Shown here piece by piece: positions 35,190 through 43,547 of a stretch of 64,000 nucleotides of DNA; positions within the stretch are counted from its first letter, which is position 1, and the number at the start of each line of letters is the position of its first letter. The notes under the pieces were generated by a model. The model saw only the letters and a list, made by a program, of their open reading frames with translations. It had not been told where the DNA came from and ran no database searches. The position numbers were made by a program, and so were the translations under genes. Source of the DNA: Verrucomicrobium sp. BvORR106 (lineage in GTDB: Bacteria > Verrucomicrobiota > Verrucomicrobiia > Verrucomicrobiales > Verrucomicrobiaceae); NCBI RefSeq assembly GCF_000739655.1, contig NZ_BATR01000171.1, forward strand, positions 1 to 64,000, given 5' to 3'.

Positions 35190-35753
35190 ATGCATCGCCT
35201 GCTCCGTCCCTTCTCCTGCGCCATTGCGCTCGCCCTTGCTCTTGCTTCCTGTGAAACACCCGACTACGCCGGACCCGGTCCACGTCCGGCACCTCGAGTG
35301 CTCATTCCTTCCGAGTTAAGTCAGAATGAGGTGCGCTTCATGCCGGAGATCGAGGACACGCTCATTCGTGCGGGTTATCGGCCCACGCGTGATCGGTCGG
35401 CCGAGTACCAGCTGGAGTTCGATGTCGATGACGGTCCCGTGAATGCGGACACGCATCTCACCCTCTCGCGCGAAGGCTCCGAGGTGGCTCGCTCCTACGC
35501 ACGAGTGGGCGGCCCTCGCATCCTCCTGCACCGCCAGGAGTTCATCCGCCAGTCCTTCGACAAGTGCCTCCGTGACTTCGAATCCCAACTCTCCCGCGCC
35601 AGCGGCGGAGGCGGCTACGGCGAATGGCAACGGCCGTCCGGTTCCTACCGCCAGACTGATCGCCAGGTGTATGACGATCGCGGCGGCTATGACCAAGGCC
35701 GCTATGACACCTACGGCGGATCTGGCCAGGGCGGGTACGAGCGCCCCTATTGA
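35190..35753 (+). CDS. putative lipoprotein with Gly/Tyr-rich tail
   Basis: The protein has 187 residues from the ATG at 35190. The N-terminus is a lipoprotein signal (FSCAIALALALASC) with the acylated Cys near residue 21. The middle (residues 45-140) is a soluble domain of unknown family (VRFMPEIEDTLIRAGYRP, YQLEFDVDDGPVNADTHL). The last 45 residues are rich in Gly, Tyr, Gln and Asp (GGYDQGRYDTYGG). It is probably an envelope lipoprotein. It is convergent with thiD, with only 10 bp between the stop codons. Confidence 0.75.
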   Translation: MHRLLRPFSCAIALALALASCETPDYAGPGPRPAPRVLIPSELSQNEVRFMPEIEDTLIRAGYRPTRDRSAEYQLEFDVDDGPVNADTHLTLSREGSEVARSYARVGGPRILLHRQEFIRQSFDKCLRDFESQLSRASGGGGYGEWQRPSGSYRQTDRQVYDDRGGYDQGRYDTYGGSGQGGYERPY

Positions 35754-35763
35754 TCAGCACCCG

Positions 35764-36588
35764 CTACTGTCCGGTGCCTCCCCTGAACTGGACGTGATTT
35801 AGCGCATCAATCTCACCGCTACCAGACTGCCAGCGAAAATGCTCGCGGATTGCAGCGGTGACAAAGGCCTTCCCTTCGGCGACGGCCTCCTCCAGGGAGA
35901 GCCCCCGTCCCAGACCGGCGGTGATGGCAGCGGAGTAGGTGCACCCCGTGCCGTGGGTATGCACCCCGGAGATGCGCTCCCCTTCGTACCAACGTACCAA
36001 GCTGCCATCCACCAGCACATCCGGCGCGTCAGCTCCGGCGAGATGCCCGCCCTTCATCAGCACGGCAGCACCGTGTTTCTTGGACAGGACCTGAGCTGCG
36101 GAGAGCATCTCCTCTCGCGAGGTGATCGGCGCGCCCAGCAAAACCGCCGCCTCATCCATGTTGGGTGTGATGACTCTGGCGAGTGGCAGAAGTTGGCCAA
36201 TGAGGGTCTCCTCCGCATCCCACTCCAGCAGTCGCCCCCCGCTCGTAGCCACCATCACTGGATCCACCACCAGAGGGATCCCTGCCTGTGCCATCGACTG
36301 CCAGGCATCCACTACCGCTTCAATCTGCCTGCGTCCTCCCAGCATCCCCGTCTTGGCAGCGACCGGGGGCATTCCCTCAGCGAGGACTCTGATCTGCGCG
36401 CCGATGATGTCTGGCTCCAAAAGCTGGATGGAATCCACCACCGCCGGGGTCTCTGCCACCACGCTGGTGATGGCGGTCATGCCATAGCACCCCAGAGCCA
36501 TGAAAGTCTTCAGATCAGCCTGAATGCCAGCACCTCCCGAGCAGTCGGAGCCAGCGATAGTGAGAACTAGGGGAAGAGCGCGCGCCAT
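35764..36588 (-). CDS. thiD: hydroxymethylpyrimidine/phosphomethylpyrimidine kinase
   Basis: The protein has 274 residues from the ATG at 36588. ThiD phosphorylates HMP and HMP-P in thiamine biosynthesis. It has the ribokinase-like N-terminus VLTIAGSDCSGGAGIQADLKTF, the HMP-binding stretch MTAITSV, VDPVMVATSGGRLL, MKGGHLAG, and the anion-hole and catalytic region HGTGCTYSAAITAGLGRG. Length and motifs are complete. No other thi genes and no TPP riboswitch are visible in the 91-bp region that it shares with the divergent apaG. Confidence 0.93.
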   Translation of the reverse strand: MARALPLVLTIAGSDCSGGAGIQADLKTFMALGCYGMTAITSVVAETPAVVDSIQLLEPDIIGAQIRVLAEGMPPVAAKTGMLGGRRQIEAVVDAWQSMAQAGIPLVVDPVMVATSGGRLLEWDAEETLIGQLLPLARVITPNMDEAAVLLGAPITSREEMLSAAQVLSKKHGAAVLMKGGHLAGADAPDVLVDGSLVRWYEGERISGVHTHGTGCTYSAAITAGLGRGLSLEEAVAEGKAFVTAAIREHFRWQSGSGEIDALNHVQFRGGTGQ

Positions 36589-36679
36589 AGTGTGAAATAC
36601 CCAACATGTCTCGGCCAAAGCGGTTGCCAACTTGAACTCGTTCCTTTGCTTCCCTGCCTTGTGTGTGACATCTTCGACA

Positions 36680-37057
36680 ATGTCGATGACGTTTGTAGAA
36701 CTGCCCGGTCTGACGGTAACCGTGGACCAGGTGCTTTATCAGCCAGAGCTCACCGCCCCGGTGGACCGGCCCCACCCTTTTGCGTATCACCTTTCCATCC
36801 ACAACGGCTCCGACGAATCCCTCACGATAGTCGGGCGCAAATGGATCGTCACCGACCTGCACGGCGGAGTGCTGGTGGTAGAAGGCGAAGGCGTGGTGGG
36901 GCACAAGCCTCACTTGGACCCAGGCCAGTCGTTCAGTTACAACAGCTTCCACGTGGTGCGGGAGCCTAGCACGGCCTCTGGCACTTTCTTTGGGCAGACC
37001 GACCATGGACAGCCAGTCTATGTGCGAGTGCCGGAGTTTGAGATGACGCCTCCCTGA
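36680..37057 (+). CDS. apaG: ApaG (DUF525) protein
   Basis: The protein has 125 residues from the ATG at 36680, the usual ApaG length. It has the fibronectin-like DUF525 fold with PFAYHLSIHNGSDESLTIVGRKWIVTDLHG, VVEGEGVVGHKPHLDPG and FSYNSFHVV. These are the conserved strands, including the GEGVVG(H/E)xPxLxPG loop. ApaG has been linked to cobalt and magnesium efflux and to Ap4A levels, but its biochemical role is not settled. It is divergent from thiD and ends 8 bp before the convergent cyclo-ligase gene. Confidence 0.92.
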   Translation: MSMTFVELPGLTVTVDQVLYQPELTAPVDRPHPFAYHLSIHNGSDESLTIVGRKWIVTDLHGGVLVVEGEGVVGHKPHLDPGQSFSYNSFHVVREPSTASGTFFGQTDHGQPVYVRVPEFEMTPP

Positions 37058-37065
37058 GGCGTCGG

Positions 37066-37671
37066 TCAGCCTCCTTTCCGTCCTGCGGGGAGGTGCCACC
37101 CCGCCTCGGTGACGATCCGAGGCAGTAGGATGTCATGCGGTTCACAGGGCACCGAGTCCAGAAGCTGCAGCTGAAAGGCCACTCCCACAGGACTGCCATG
37201 GAAGTCCGGGTGGCCCAGAATCCGATCGTAGTGCCCCTTCCCCCGACCGAGACGGCCGCCAACGTCCGCCCCAAAGGCCAGACCGGGAACCAGCACCGTC
37301 GCCAGATCTCCCACACCCACAGCACTTTCTGAAGTCTGCCGAGGCTCCAGCACTCCCAAGGAGCCGACCATCAGATCTTCCACCCCGTGCACTCGGTAGG
37401 GGCGCATGGTCTCCCCTTGGATGCCAAAGAGTGCCACCGCGAACCCTCTCTCCGTCAGCCAAGGCAGGAGCCGCAGGAGTTCCGGTTCGTACTTCATTCC
37501 TCCAAAAATCGCCACCACCCCACCGGAATCCGCCCACGATTCATGGTTGGTAAGGTGTTGATACACTGCAGTGGACCACTGCTGCCGGTCCACCTCGCGG
37601 GTGGCACGGAGCGTATCCTTCATTCGACGGCGGAGTTCGCCCTTGGTCAGCTGGATCGTTTCTTCCTTCAC
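37066..37671 (-). CDS. 5-formyltetrahydrofolate cyclo-ligase
   Basis: The protein has 201 residues. It begins with GTG, preferred over the ATG at 37623 because the family's N-terminal basic helix (KGELRRRMKDTLRA) precedes that ATG. The enzyme converts 5-formyl-THF to 5,10-methenyl-THF with ATP. The diagnostic C-terminal motif LVPGLAFGADVGGRLGRGKGHYDR is intact, and an FGGMKYEPELLRLL segment matches the substrate-binding region. With folA about 1.1 kb downstream on the other strand, it places two one-carbon/folate genes side by side. Confidence 0.9.
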   Translation of the reverse strand: MKEETIQLTKGELRRRMKDTLRATREVDRQQWSTAVYQHLTNHESWADSGGVVAIFGGMKYEPELLRLLPWLTERGFAVALFGIQGETMRPYRVHGVEDLMVGSLGVLEPRQTSESAVGVGDLATVLVPGLAFGADVGGRLGRGKGHYDRILGHPDFHGSPVGVAFQLQLLDSVPCEPHDILLPRIVTEAGWHLPAGRKGG

Positions 37672-37776
37672 GGCACAGAAAATGCATCCTTGGAGTTCAG
37701 TGTTGTCTTGTCATCTTTCCTCAGAAATCTAAACTTTTCAAACGAGGGACGCCATTTGGCGTCCAATCCCCTGCCA

Positions 37777-38796
37777 ATGCTCCACGACCTCCGATTCAGA
37801 ACCGTCAACCCGTCTTCCCGCGAGCGTTGGCTTCCGCGGTTTCGGTTTGGCAAGGGCGAGAGTGACCGGGGGACCAGCACCAACGGGAATGGCAATGGGA
37901 ACGGAAACACCGTGGGATTGCTCCCCAGCAAGGGCTGGCAGCAGCGCAATCTACAGTTCCTCAGTGATGTGCTCATTCCCACCCTCCTTTCTCCCCGGCA
38001 GCCGAGTGCCAACTCTTCACTGGTAACGCATCTGGAAAAGAATGAGACTGGGGTAACCTGGCTGGGGCATGCGGGATTCCTCCTGCAGATGGGGGGCAAG
38101 AACATCCTCGTGGACCCCAACTGGGCGCTCTGGCACGGCCCGGTGAAGCGGGTGCGCCACCCCACCCTGCTGGCCCCGGCTCTACCCTACATTGATCTGG
38201 TCCTGATCACCCACGCCCACTTCGACCACCTCCACATCCCCAGCCTGCGGTCCATCGCCGCCGGACAGCCAGTGGTGGTTCCGGAGGGAGTGGGCAGCGT
38301 CGTGAAAAACTGCTCCTTCAGCAAGGTCATCGAGCTGGGCTACTGGGGCACCCACGACTTCGGTGATCTCAAGGTGACCTTCACCCCCACCAAACACTGG
38401 GGAGCCCGCTACATTCACGACACCTACCGGAAATTCGGCGGCTACCTCATCGAAGGCAGCGGCCAGACCATCTTCCACTGCGGGGACAGCTCGATGTTCG
38501 ACGGGTTCAAGGAAATCGGCAAACGGGCCGAGATCGATGTCGCACTCATGCCCATCGGCGCTTATCAAGCCCCGAGCGGCCGCCCCGTGCACATGAATCC
38601 CGAGGAAGCCATGGAAGCCATGGACATGATGGGGGCCCAGCACCTCATCCCCATGCACTACGGCACGTTCCCTCTGGGAGGAGAGCCCATTGCCGAACCG
38701 TCCATCCGACTACTGGCCTCCGCCAAACAGCTGGGTCGGGACAAGTTCGTCCATGTCTTGGATGAAGGGCATCCCGCAGTGTTTTCGCTCGCATGA
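37777..38796 (+). CDS. metallo-beta-lactamase-fold hydrolase (NAPE-PLD/UlaG-like)
   Basis: The protein has 339 residues from the ATG at 37777. Following a variable N-terminus with an Asn/Gly run come VTWLGHAGFLLQMGGKNILVD, the metal motif THAHFDHLH near residues 145-152, HDTYRKFGGYLIEG, IFHCGDSSMFDGF and MPIGAY. MNPEEAMEAMDMMGAQHLIPMHYGTF follows. This pattern is typical of the NAPE-PLD-like branch (COG2220), which includes phosphodiesterases and lactonases. The substrate is unknown. Its stop overlaps the start of folA by 4 bp (ATGA), so the two are cotranscribed and probably coupled. Confidence 0.88.
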   Translation: MLHDLRFRTVNPSSRERWLPRFRFGKGESDRGTSTNGNGNGNGNTVGLLPSKGWQQRNLQFLSDVLIPTLLSPRQPSANSSLVTHLEKNETGVTWLGHAGFLLQMGGKNILVDPNWALWHGPVKRVRHPTLLAPALPYIDLVLITHAHFDHLHIPSLRSIAAGQPVVVPEGVGSVVKNCSFSKVIELGYWGTHDFGDLKVTFTPTKHWGARYIHDTYRKFGGYLIEGSGQTIFHCGDSSMFDGFKEIGKRAEIDVALMPIGAYQAPSGRPVHMNPEEAMEAMDMMGAQHLIPMHYGTFPLGGEPIAEPSIRLLASAKQLGRDKFVHVLDEGHPAVFSLA

Positions 38797-39317
38797 CAGG
38801 CGTGGAACCCGGGCTCACGCTGATCGCTGCCGTCGACGAGAATCTGCTTCTGGCCACGGCCGAGGGCATCCCCTGGAAGCTGCCCGACGACGTCACCCAC
38901 TTCCGCACGTACTGCGCTGGCAAGTGGCTCCTCATGGGAAGACGCACCTTCGAGGAAATGACCGGCTGGTTCAAACCGGACCAGCATCCCTTGGTGCTGA
39001 CCTCTGCCTGCGGGGTGGATCCCCATCCAGCGAGGTGCGTGGCATCCGTGCCCCAGGCCCTCGCCCTGGCAGGCACCGCGGGTCAGGAGGAGTTGGTGTG
39101 CATCGGCGGCGGGCAGACCTTTGCCGCGAGCCTGCCGTATGCCACACAGCTGGTGATCACCCACGTCCACCACGCGTTCACTCCGGGCCTCCGCCCGGTC
39201 TATTTCCCGGCCATCGACGCCGCACTCTGGGTGCCGGTAAGCCGCCAGGAACATGACATCGACGAAGCGCACGCCTGGAAGTTCGACATTGTTGAATACG
39301 AGCGCCAAAGCCGCTAA
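38793..39317 (+). CDS. folA: dihydrofolate reductase
   Basis: The protein has 174 residues. The DHFR pattern is clear: LIAAVDENLLLA, IPWKLPDDVTHFRTYCAGKWLLMGRRTFEEM (Trp, active-site Asp and NADP-binding GRRT), VCIGGGQTFAASLPYATQLVITHVH. The enzyme reduces dihydrofolate to THF with NADPH. The start overlaps the stop of the hydrolase gene (ATGA). No thyA lies next to it in this window. The nearby cyclo-ligase also serves folate metabolism. Confidence 0.92.
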   Translation: MTGVEPGLTLIAAVDENLLLATAEGIPWKLPDDVTHFRTYCAGKWLLMGRRTFEEMTGWFKPDQHPLVLTSACGVDPHPARCVASVPQALALAGTAGQEELVCIGGGQTFAASLPYATQLVITHVHHAFTPGLRPVYFPAIDAALWVPVSRQEHDIDEAHAWKFDIVEYERQSR

Positions 39318-39325
39318 TTGCCCCC

Positions 39326-39805
39326 TCAAACAACCGCAACGACTTTGCTCTTCTGCGGCGCCCGGGCACCTGGCATCAGGATCTCCTGCCCTTTCTTTTT
39401 GCCCACCAGAAGCTGTCCGAGCGGCGAAGACGGCGTGATGACCAATACCTCGCTGCCCTCGTGCATCACTTCGGTGCCGCCCGCACTGGGCCCTAGGAAA
39501 TAAAAAGAGTTCCCCTCCGGGCCCGAGAGCTGAACCAGCGCGCCCAATGCGGCGGGCTCTTCCTCCCCGAAGGGACGACAGCGCATGGAGCGGTATGTCA
39601 CCAGAGATTCTTCCGTTTCTGCCACCCGGATTGCCTGACCCCGTGCCAAGTAGGACGACTCCAGACTGCGGGTGTCATACTTGTTCTCCGCCCGGCTGCC
39701 CGGATCCGTCGCCGCGGCATACGCATCCCTCGCCGCCCGCGTGTAGGCATCCATTTGCGTGGCGAGGACCGCTATGATCTCTTGAACCAAAGTCTCTTTA
39801 TTCAC
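39326..39805 (-). CDS. GreA/GreB-family elongation-factor-like protein
   Basis: The protein has 159 residues from the GTG at 39805, where the family-like sequence NKETLVQEIIAVLA begins; a TTG at 39856 is the alternative. The first 75 residues are a helical stretch (ENKYDTRSLESSYLARGQ) in place of the acidic coiled coil of GreA. The C-terminal part (LGALVQLSG, VLVITPSSPLGQLLVGKKKGQEI) matches the FKBP-like GreA/B C-terminal domain. It may bind near the RNA polymerase secondary channel. Because the tip acidic pair is not evident, transcript-cleavage activity is doubtful. It is convergent with folA. Confidence 0.75.
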   Translation of the reverse strand: MNKETLVQEIIAVLATQMDAYTRAARDAYAAATDPGSRAENKYDTRSLESSYLARGQAIRVAETEESLVTYRSMRCRPFGEEEPAALGALVQLSGPEGNSFYFLGPSAGGTEVMHEGSEVLVITPSSPLGQLLVGKKKGQEILMPGARAPQKSKVVAVV

Positions 39806-39865
39806 CAGGACGACTTGCCACACTCCCGCCGGATGGGCAAAACCGAAAATGCCCAAGTCACACAG

Positions 39866-40282
39866 TCACCCATTCTTCTTGGGAAGTTTGTCTTCTGGAC
39901 ATTCGGCAGCCCGAGAGTCAATAACGGCCACCCTGCCCGTGGTGAAGACCAAAAACTTAATGGAGCACTGGCGCGTTCCACCATTGGTCTCATAGAATTC
40001 AGGCTGGCGTATGTATGCTACAGGCGTAAAGGGCCCATTGCCAAAATTCTTTAAAATGTCTTGCTTCACATCTTGATATTGTGAATCGGCCAACAGTTTC
40101 TCAACTGTGACCATCCGCATTCTGATGGGCACCGCCTTGAAAATCTTGGGATTCCATCCTTGAGAAAGGAACACCTTGTCAGCAGCAGCCAAAACTTGCT
40201 GATCTGACATGCCGTTTTCTTGGGCACTGCATGTCAGCAGGCAGACAAATGGCATGAGCAGCATTAGGACGAGGTTTTTCAT
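39866..40282 (-). CDS. small secreted protein or lipoprotein (unknown)
   Basis: The protein has 138 residues. The signal peptide LVLMLLMPFVCLLTCSAQ could be lipoprotein-type, with LLTC as the lipobox. The mature part (SDQQVLAAADKVFLSQGWNPKIF, MVTVEKLLADSQYQDVKQDI, CSIKFLVFTTGRVAVIDSRAAEC) has two Cys that could form a disulfide. I recognise no family. The GreA-like gene is 60 bp downstream on the same strand, and the Trx7/PDZ gene ends 113 bp upstream. Confidence 0.7.
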   Translation of the reverse strand: MKNLVLMLLMPFVCLLTCSAQENGMSDQQVLAAADKVFLSQGWNPKIFKAVPIRMRMVTVEKLLADSQYQDVKQDILKNFGNGPFTPVAYIRQPEFYETNGGTRQCSIKFLVFTTGRVAVIDSRAAECPEDKLPKKNG

Positions 40283-40395
40283 GGTAGTCTATCAAGTCAA
40301 AAAATGGCCACCTTTGCGACTGCGGTCACATCACTCTTGGCGTTTCCTTCTACAGCGCCGCTTTGGCCGACGTCACCTCCCTCCCTCCAACTACA

Positions 40396-41736
40396 CTACT
40401 GCATCGGCAACTGTAGTTCGAGCTTCTGCCCTGAACGCAATAACTTCACCACGACGGTTTCGCCGGAAAATCGATGCCGCAACAGGTGGCCCAGCAACGC
40501 GCTCTCTGTCAGGATCTGGTCCTTCCCGTCGACTTCTATCAGGATGTCCTCCTTCTGAAATCCGGCGTTTTTTGCCGCAGCATGTTTGCCGTACGCGCCC
40601 AATCCTTTGACCCGCAGGGCCATGCCCTCTGCTGGCAGCCCCTGTGACGTGCGATCTGAAGGAGGCACCGCTTCCAGCACCATGCCGCCCAAGGCCATCC
40701 CCCTCATGGGCCATGCAGCCACGCGTCCGGAGATGTTGGTTTGATCACGCCAACCCGGAAGCAACTTTAGCTTCAACGCTTGGTCCATGCCTCCACGGCG
40801 GACCGTCACCGGCAATTCATCGTTCTCCGCCGCCCGGTGCAGCACCCAGCTTACATCCGCAATCGAGATGACCGGCTGACCCGAAAGGTTCACAAGCTCA
40901 TCACCGGGCAGCAACCCAGACTCAGCAGCGGCACTGCCCTCCTCCACCTGCTGCACTTTGGCCGCCTGATCGGCCGCCAGCGTGAAGCCTACGGTTTCTG
41001 AAGCGGGCATCGGATAAATCCACTCCACCGGCAGAGGCTTCTTTTGATCGCGATGCCAAGCGCGAAATGCATCGCCAATCTGATGGCAGTGCACACAACT
41101 TTGCACCACCTTCCCCTGCCAGTTGAGATCACGCTCGTACCGCCCTGCAAGGAGCGGTATCTCCAGCGGAGACTTGAACGGCATCGGGCCCCCTTGTTTC
41201 CCCGCCAGACTGGCTTTATTCCCCGGATATCCGGCATGAAGCTTCAGCGCCCCCTCCAGCGTCCGCAAGTAGCCCGAGATGGATTCATCCGTAGCATTCT
41301 TCTGGTGAGTCCACGACCCGAACCGGCCGTAGAGCGTGCCATCACCGTTGAAGATCAGCGTTGAAAAGGAGAGATCGTAGTCGAACTGAAACACACTGAG
41401 ATCCAGCGCGTTCACGTTAATCAACCGCACGCAAATAAATTTCTCCAGGAGAGGCTGCAACTCCTGCTCCTCCATCAACACCCGCGCATCCAGCCCTGCA
41501 CAGGCGAGGCAGGGAATGCACCGCAGAACAACCAGCAAAGGCTTGCCCGTACGTTTTGCCTCCACGAACCCTCGGTCGAGATCGTTGTAGATCCAGCGAT
41601 CATCGTTCTCCCAAGTAGCGCGATCCTTTCGCACCGCCCCTTCGCGATCTTTGACGGCTTCCGCATTCAGCCCGGTCATCATCATGGCTATCAGCCGGAC
41701 ACAAAAAAATGGCGATGCAATTTCATGCATCGCCAT
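40396..41736 (-). CDS. Trx7/PDZ protein with CxxCH haem-type motif
   Basis: The protein has 446 residues from the ATG at 41736; starts at 41730 and 41685 are also in frame. A signal-peptide-like start (MHEIASPFFCVRLIAMMM) is followed by a thioredoxin-like domain with RCIPCLACAG. Further on SCVHCHQIGD contains CxxCH, a possible covalent haem site, and then come two PDZ-like domains (AESGLLPGDELVNLSG; AGFQKEDILIEVDG). It matches the Trx7/PDZ (seleno)protein family of Planctomycetes and Verrucomicrobia, here with Cys in place of Sec. It is likely periplasmic and redox-linked. Its first codons lie within the terminator hairpin of the upstream gene. Confidence 0.82.
   Translation of the reverse strand: MAMHEIASPFFCVRLIAMMMTGLNAEAVKDREGAVRKDRATWENDDRWIYNDLDRGFVEAKRTGKPLLVVLRCIPCLACAGLDARVLMEEQELQPLLEKFICVRLINVNALDLSVFQFDYDLSFSTLIFNGDGTLYGRFGSWTHQKNATDESISGYLRTLEGALKLHAGYPGNKASLAGKQGGPMPFKSPLEIPLLAGRYERDLNWQGKVVQSCVHCHQIGDAFRAWHRDQKKPLPVEWIYPMPASETVGFTLAADQAAKVQQVEEGSAAAESGLLPGDELVNLSGQPVISIADVSWVLHRAAENDELPVTVRRGGMDQALKLKLLPGWRDQTNISGRVAAWPMRGMALGGMVLEAVPPSDRTSQGLPAEGMALRVKGLGAYGKHAAAKNAGFQKEDILIEVDGKDQILTESALLGHLLRHRFSGETVVVKLLRSGQKLELQLPMQ
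41702..41736 (-). terminator. rho-independent terminator overlapping a start codon
   Basis: On the minus strand ATGGCGATGCA pairs perfectly with TGCATCGCCAT (41736-41726 with 41719-41709; 6-nt loop), followed by TTTTTTT. A second stem GCAATCGC/GCGATTGC lies just before it (41760-41783). It would end transcription of the DUF1080 gene. The 5' arm contains the likely start codons of the Trx7/PDZ gene. Confidence 0.85.
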
Positions 41737-41793
41737 TTTGCTTAAATCGAAAGAATAGTGCAATCGCCGTGTGCAGCGATTGCCACCAGCACC

Positions 41794-42987
41794 TTATTTC
41801 TTCTTGTCCCACTCCTTGGACTTCACCAGGGCATCGACTTCCGCTTTGGCAGCGAAATCAGCGGGGAGGGCATTAGCCTTCGTGAGATATTGCAGCGCGG
41901 TCTGGAAGCTGAGCACCTCCCCTTTCTTTCCTTCCAGCTTGTCAGCAGGCAGCGCTTTCAGAGAAGCCACGTATTCGTCTGCGCCAGCTTTCACTTGCGT
42001 CGCCGCACCCGCTTCAACTTCGTACGCGAGGGATTCCATGAGCAACAGCGTCTTGGCCTGACCATCCGCTTTGGCGGCGTCTTCGCGAATGCCTTTGGCG
42101 ATCTCTTTGCGCTTGGCCGTCGCGGCCTCCTCAGTCAGCTTGCCATCTGTCCCACCTTCAAGGGAACGGGCCGGCAGCGGCCGGTACCAGATGTTGCGAT
42201 ACCGAACCGGGTTGCCATGATCCTGAAGCTTCAACGGCCCTTTCTCCGGGAAAGGACGCGGCTTGGAGCGCCCCTTGTGGCCACCGCCGCCTTCCAGCGG
42301 GGTGTGATCCTGCACCAGCACGCCATTGATGAAGACCGTCAGCGAACCTGGATCGAGCTCTTTTCCATCCTTCACGATCGGGCGGCGGAAGATGATGTCA
42401 TAGGTCTGCCATTCACCAGGGGCGAAGAGCGGATTGGCCATCGGTGGATTGACCCCGTATACAGAACCAGCGAAGCCATCGGCGTAAGTCGGGTTGTTGT
42501 AGTTGTCGAGCACCTGAACTTCAACGGCGCCCATCAGGAAAACGCCGCTGTTGCCGCGTCCCTGACTGTCACCTTTCACTTCCTTGGGAGCGGACCACTC
42601 GATGTGAAGCTGGCAGTCACCAAACTCCTCTACCGACCGGATGTAACCGGATCCCGGAACACACTGGAGCGCTCCATCTTTGACCTCCCACTTGGTGGGT
42701 TCGGCAGGCTTCTTGTCCGCCTGCCACTTGGAAATTTCCGCCTCAGTCCCACCAAAGAGAATGCGCGCATCAGACGGTGGCTTCCCAGGCTGGTCCTGTG
42801 AGCTGAAAGTGCCAGGCTCGACTCGGGGTGGTTGGGGGCGATTTCGATCATGGATGGCCCAAGGATGATGGGCATCCGGCGGATCGCCGTAGAAGGCAGG
42901 GCCGGCGGGGCCTGCCGCCTGCAGGGCCGTGGTCAGGAGAGGCAGGGCGCAAAGAGCGGCCAGGGTCGAAGGTGAGGAGAGCTTCAT
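41794..42987 (-). CDS. DUF1080 family secreted protein (3-keto-glycoside hydrolase-like)
   Basis: The protein has 397 residues. A signal peptide (LAALCALPLLTTALQA) is followed by a DUF1080 domain of the concanavalin-like fold: ILFGGTEAEISKW, WEVKDGALQCVPGSGYI, FGDCQLHIEWSAP, GNSGVFLMGAVEVQVLD and GEWQTYDIIFRRP. Some family members hydrolyse 3-keto-disaccharides. The domain is abundant in Verrucomicrobia and Planctomycetes. The last 110 residues are a helical Ala/Lys/Glu-rich extension. No dehydrogenase partner is adjacent. The start ATG shares the tetranucleotide CATG with the divergent DUF1992 gene. Confidence 0.88.
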   Translation of the reverse strand: MKLSSPSTLAALCALPLLTTALQAAGPAGPAFYGDPPDAHHPWAIHDRNRPQPPRVEPGTFSSQDQPGKPPSDARILFGGTEAEISKWQADKKPAEPTKWEVKDGALQCVPGSGYIRSVEEFGDCQLHIEWSAPKEVKGDSQGRGNSGVFLMGAVEVQVLDNYNNPTYADGFAGSVYGVNPPMANPLFAPGEWQTYDIIFRRPIVKDGKELDPGSLTVFINGVLVQDHTPLEGGGGHKGRSKPRPFPEKGPLKLQDHGNPVRYRNIWYRPLPARSLEGGTDGKLTEEAATAKRKEIAKGIREDAAKADGQAKTLLLMESLAYEVEAGAATQVKAGADEYVASLKALPADKLEGKKGEVLSFQTALQYLTKANALPADFAAKAEVDALVKSKEWDKKK

Positions 42988-43432
42988 GGTGTTTGATGAT
43001 CAAAACATCTCTGATGTCGTGAAGGATGGCTGGTACGTCAACGCCGCCTCAGCCCTTGCAAAGGCTCCCTTTATAGAGCATCTGAAGAGCATGTCCTCGC
43101 CCTTCGCCCACCTCGCCGAAGTCCGCATCAAGGAGGCCATCGACGCGGGAGAATTCGACAACCTCGCCGGGAGTGGCCAACCGCTGGATATGGACGGCTA
43201 TTTTTCCGCCCCGTCGTCTCTGCGGGCGGGATTTGGATTTTTGAAGAGCGCTTCCGTCGTGCCCCCAGAGGTGACTGCCATGCAGGAGATCGCCGGTCTG
43301 CGCCAGCAACTGGAGTCCGCCATCGGCGAACGCGCAACCCTCCTGCGTAAACAGCTGCAAATGAGGGAAGTAGAGCTGGCAATGGCGATGGAGAGAGTGA
43401 AACGGGCCATGAAGGCAGACGTCGTAGGCTGA
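42986..43432 (+). CDS. DUF1992 (DnaJC28-like) domain protein
   Basis: The protein has 148 residues from the ATG at 42986, which has GGTGAGGAGA ten bases upstream. The diagnostic segment LAEVRIKEAIDAGEFDNLAGSGQPLDMDGYF is the DUF1992 (DnaJ homologue C28) core. It is followed by a long helix (residues 90-140) with alternating charge. The molecular role is unknown. Its start codon lies back to back with that of the divergent DUF1080 gene, so each gene's control region must lie within the other's coding sequence unless the true start is further in. Confidence 0.75.
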   Translation: MVFDDQNISDVVKDGWYVNAASALAKAPFIEHLKSMSSPFAHLAEVRIKEAIDAGEFDNLAGSGQPLDMDGYFSAPSSLRAGFGFLKSASVVPPEVTAMQEIAGLRQQLESAIGERATLLRKQLQMREVELAMAMERVKRAMKADVVG

Positions 43433-43547
43433 GTTCCTCCGCTAGACATTTCGGGCCCTGCTCCCACCGTGACGACGCTGGCAGCGCCCACCGCGGGCGT
43501 TCTCCGTCCTTGCAATTTGACAAATCATCTCTAAGTAGCCCGCTCCC

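Noticed and set aside
36589-36679. TPP riboswitch upstream of thiD
   Set aside because: The divergent gap is only 91 bp and holds none of the conserved thi-box sequence (CUGAGA, ACCUGA).
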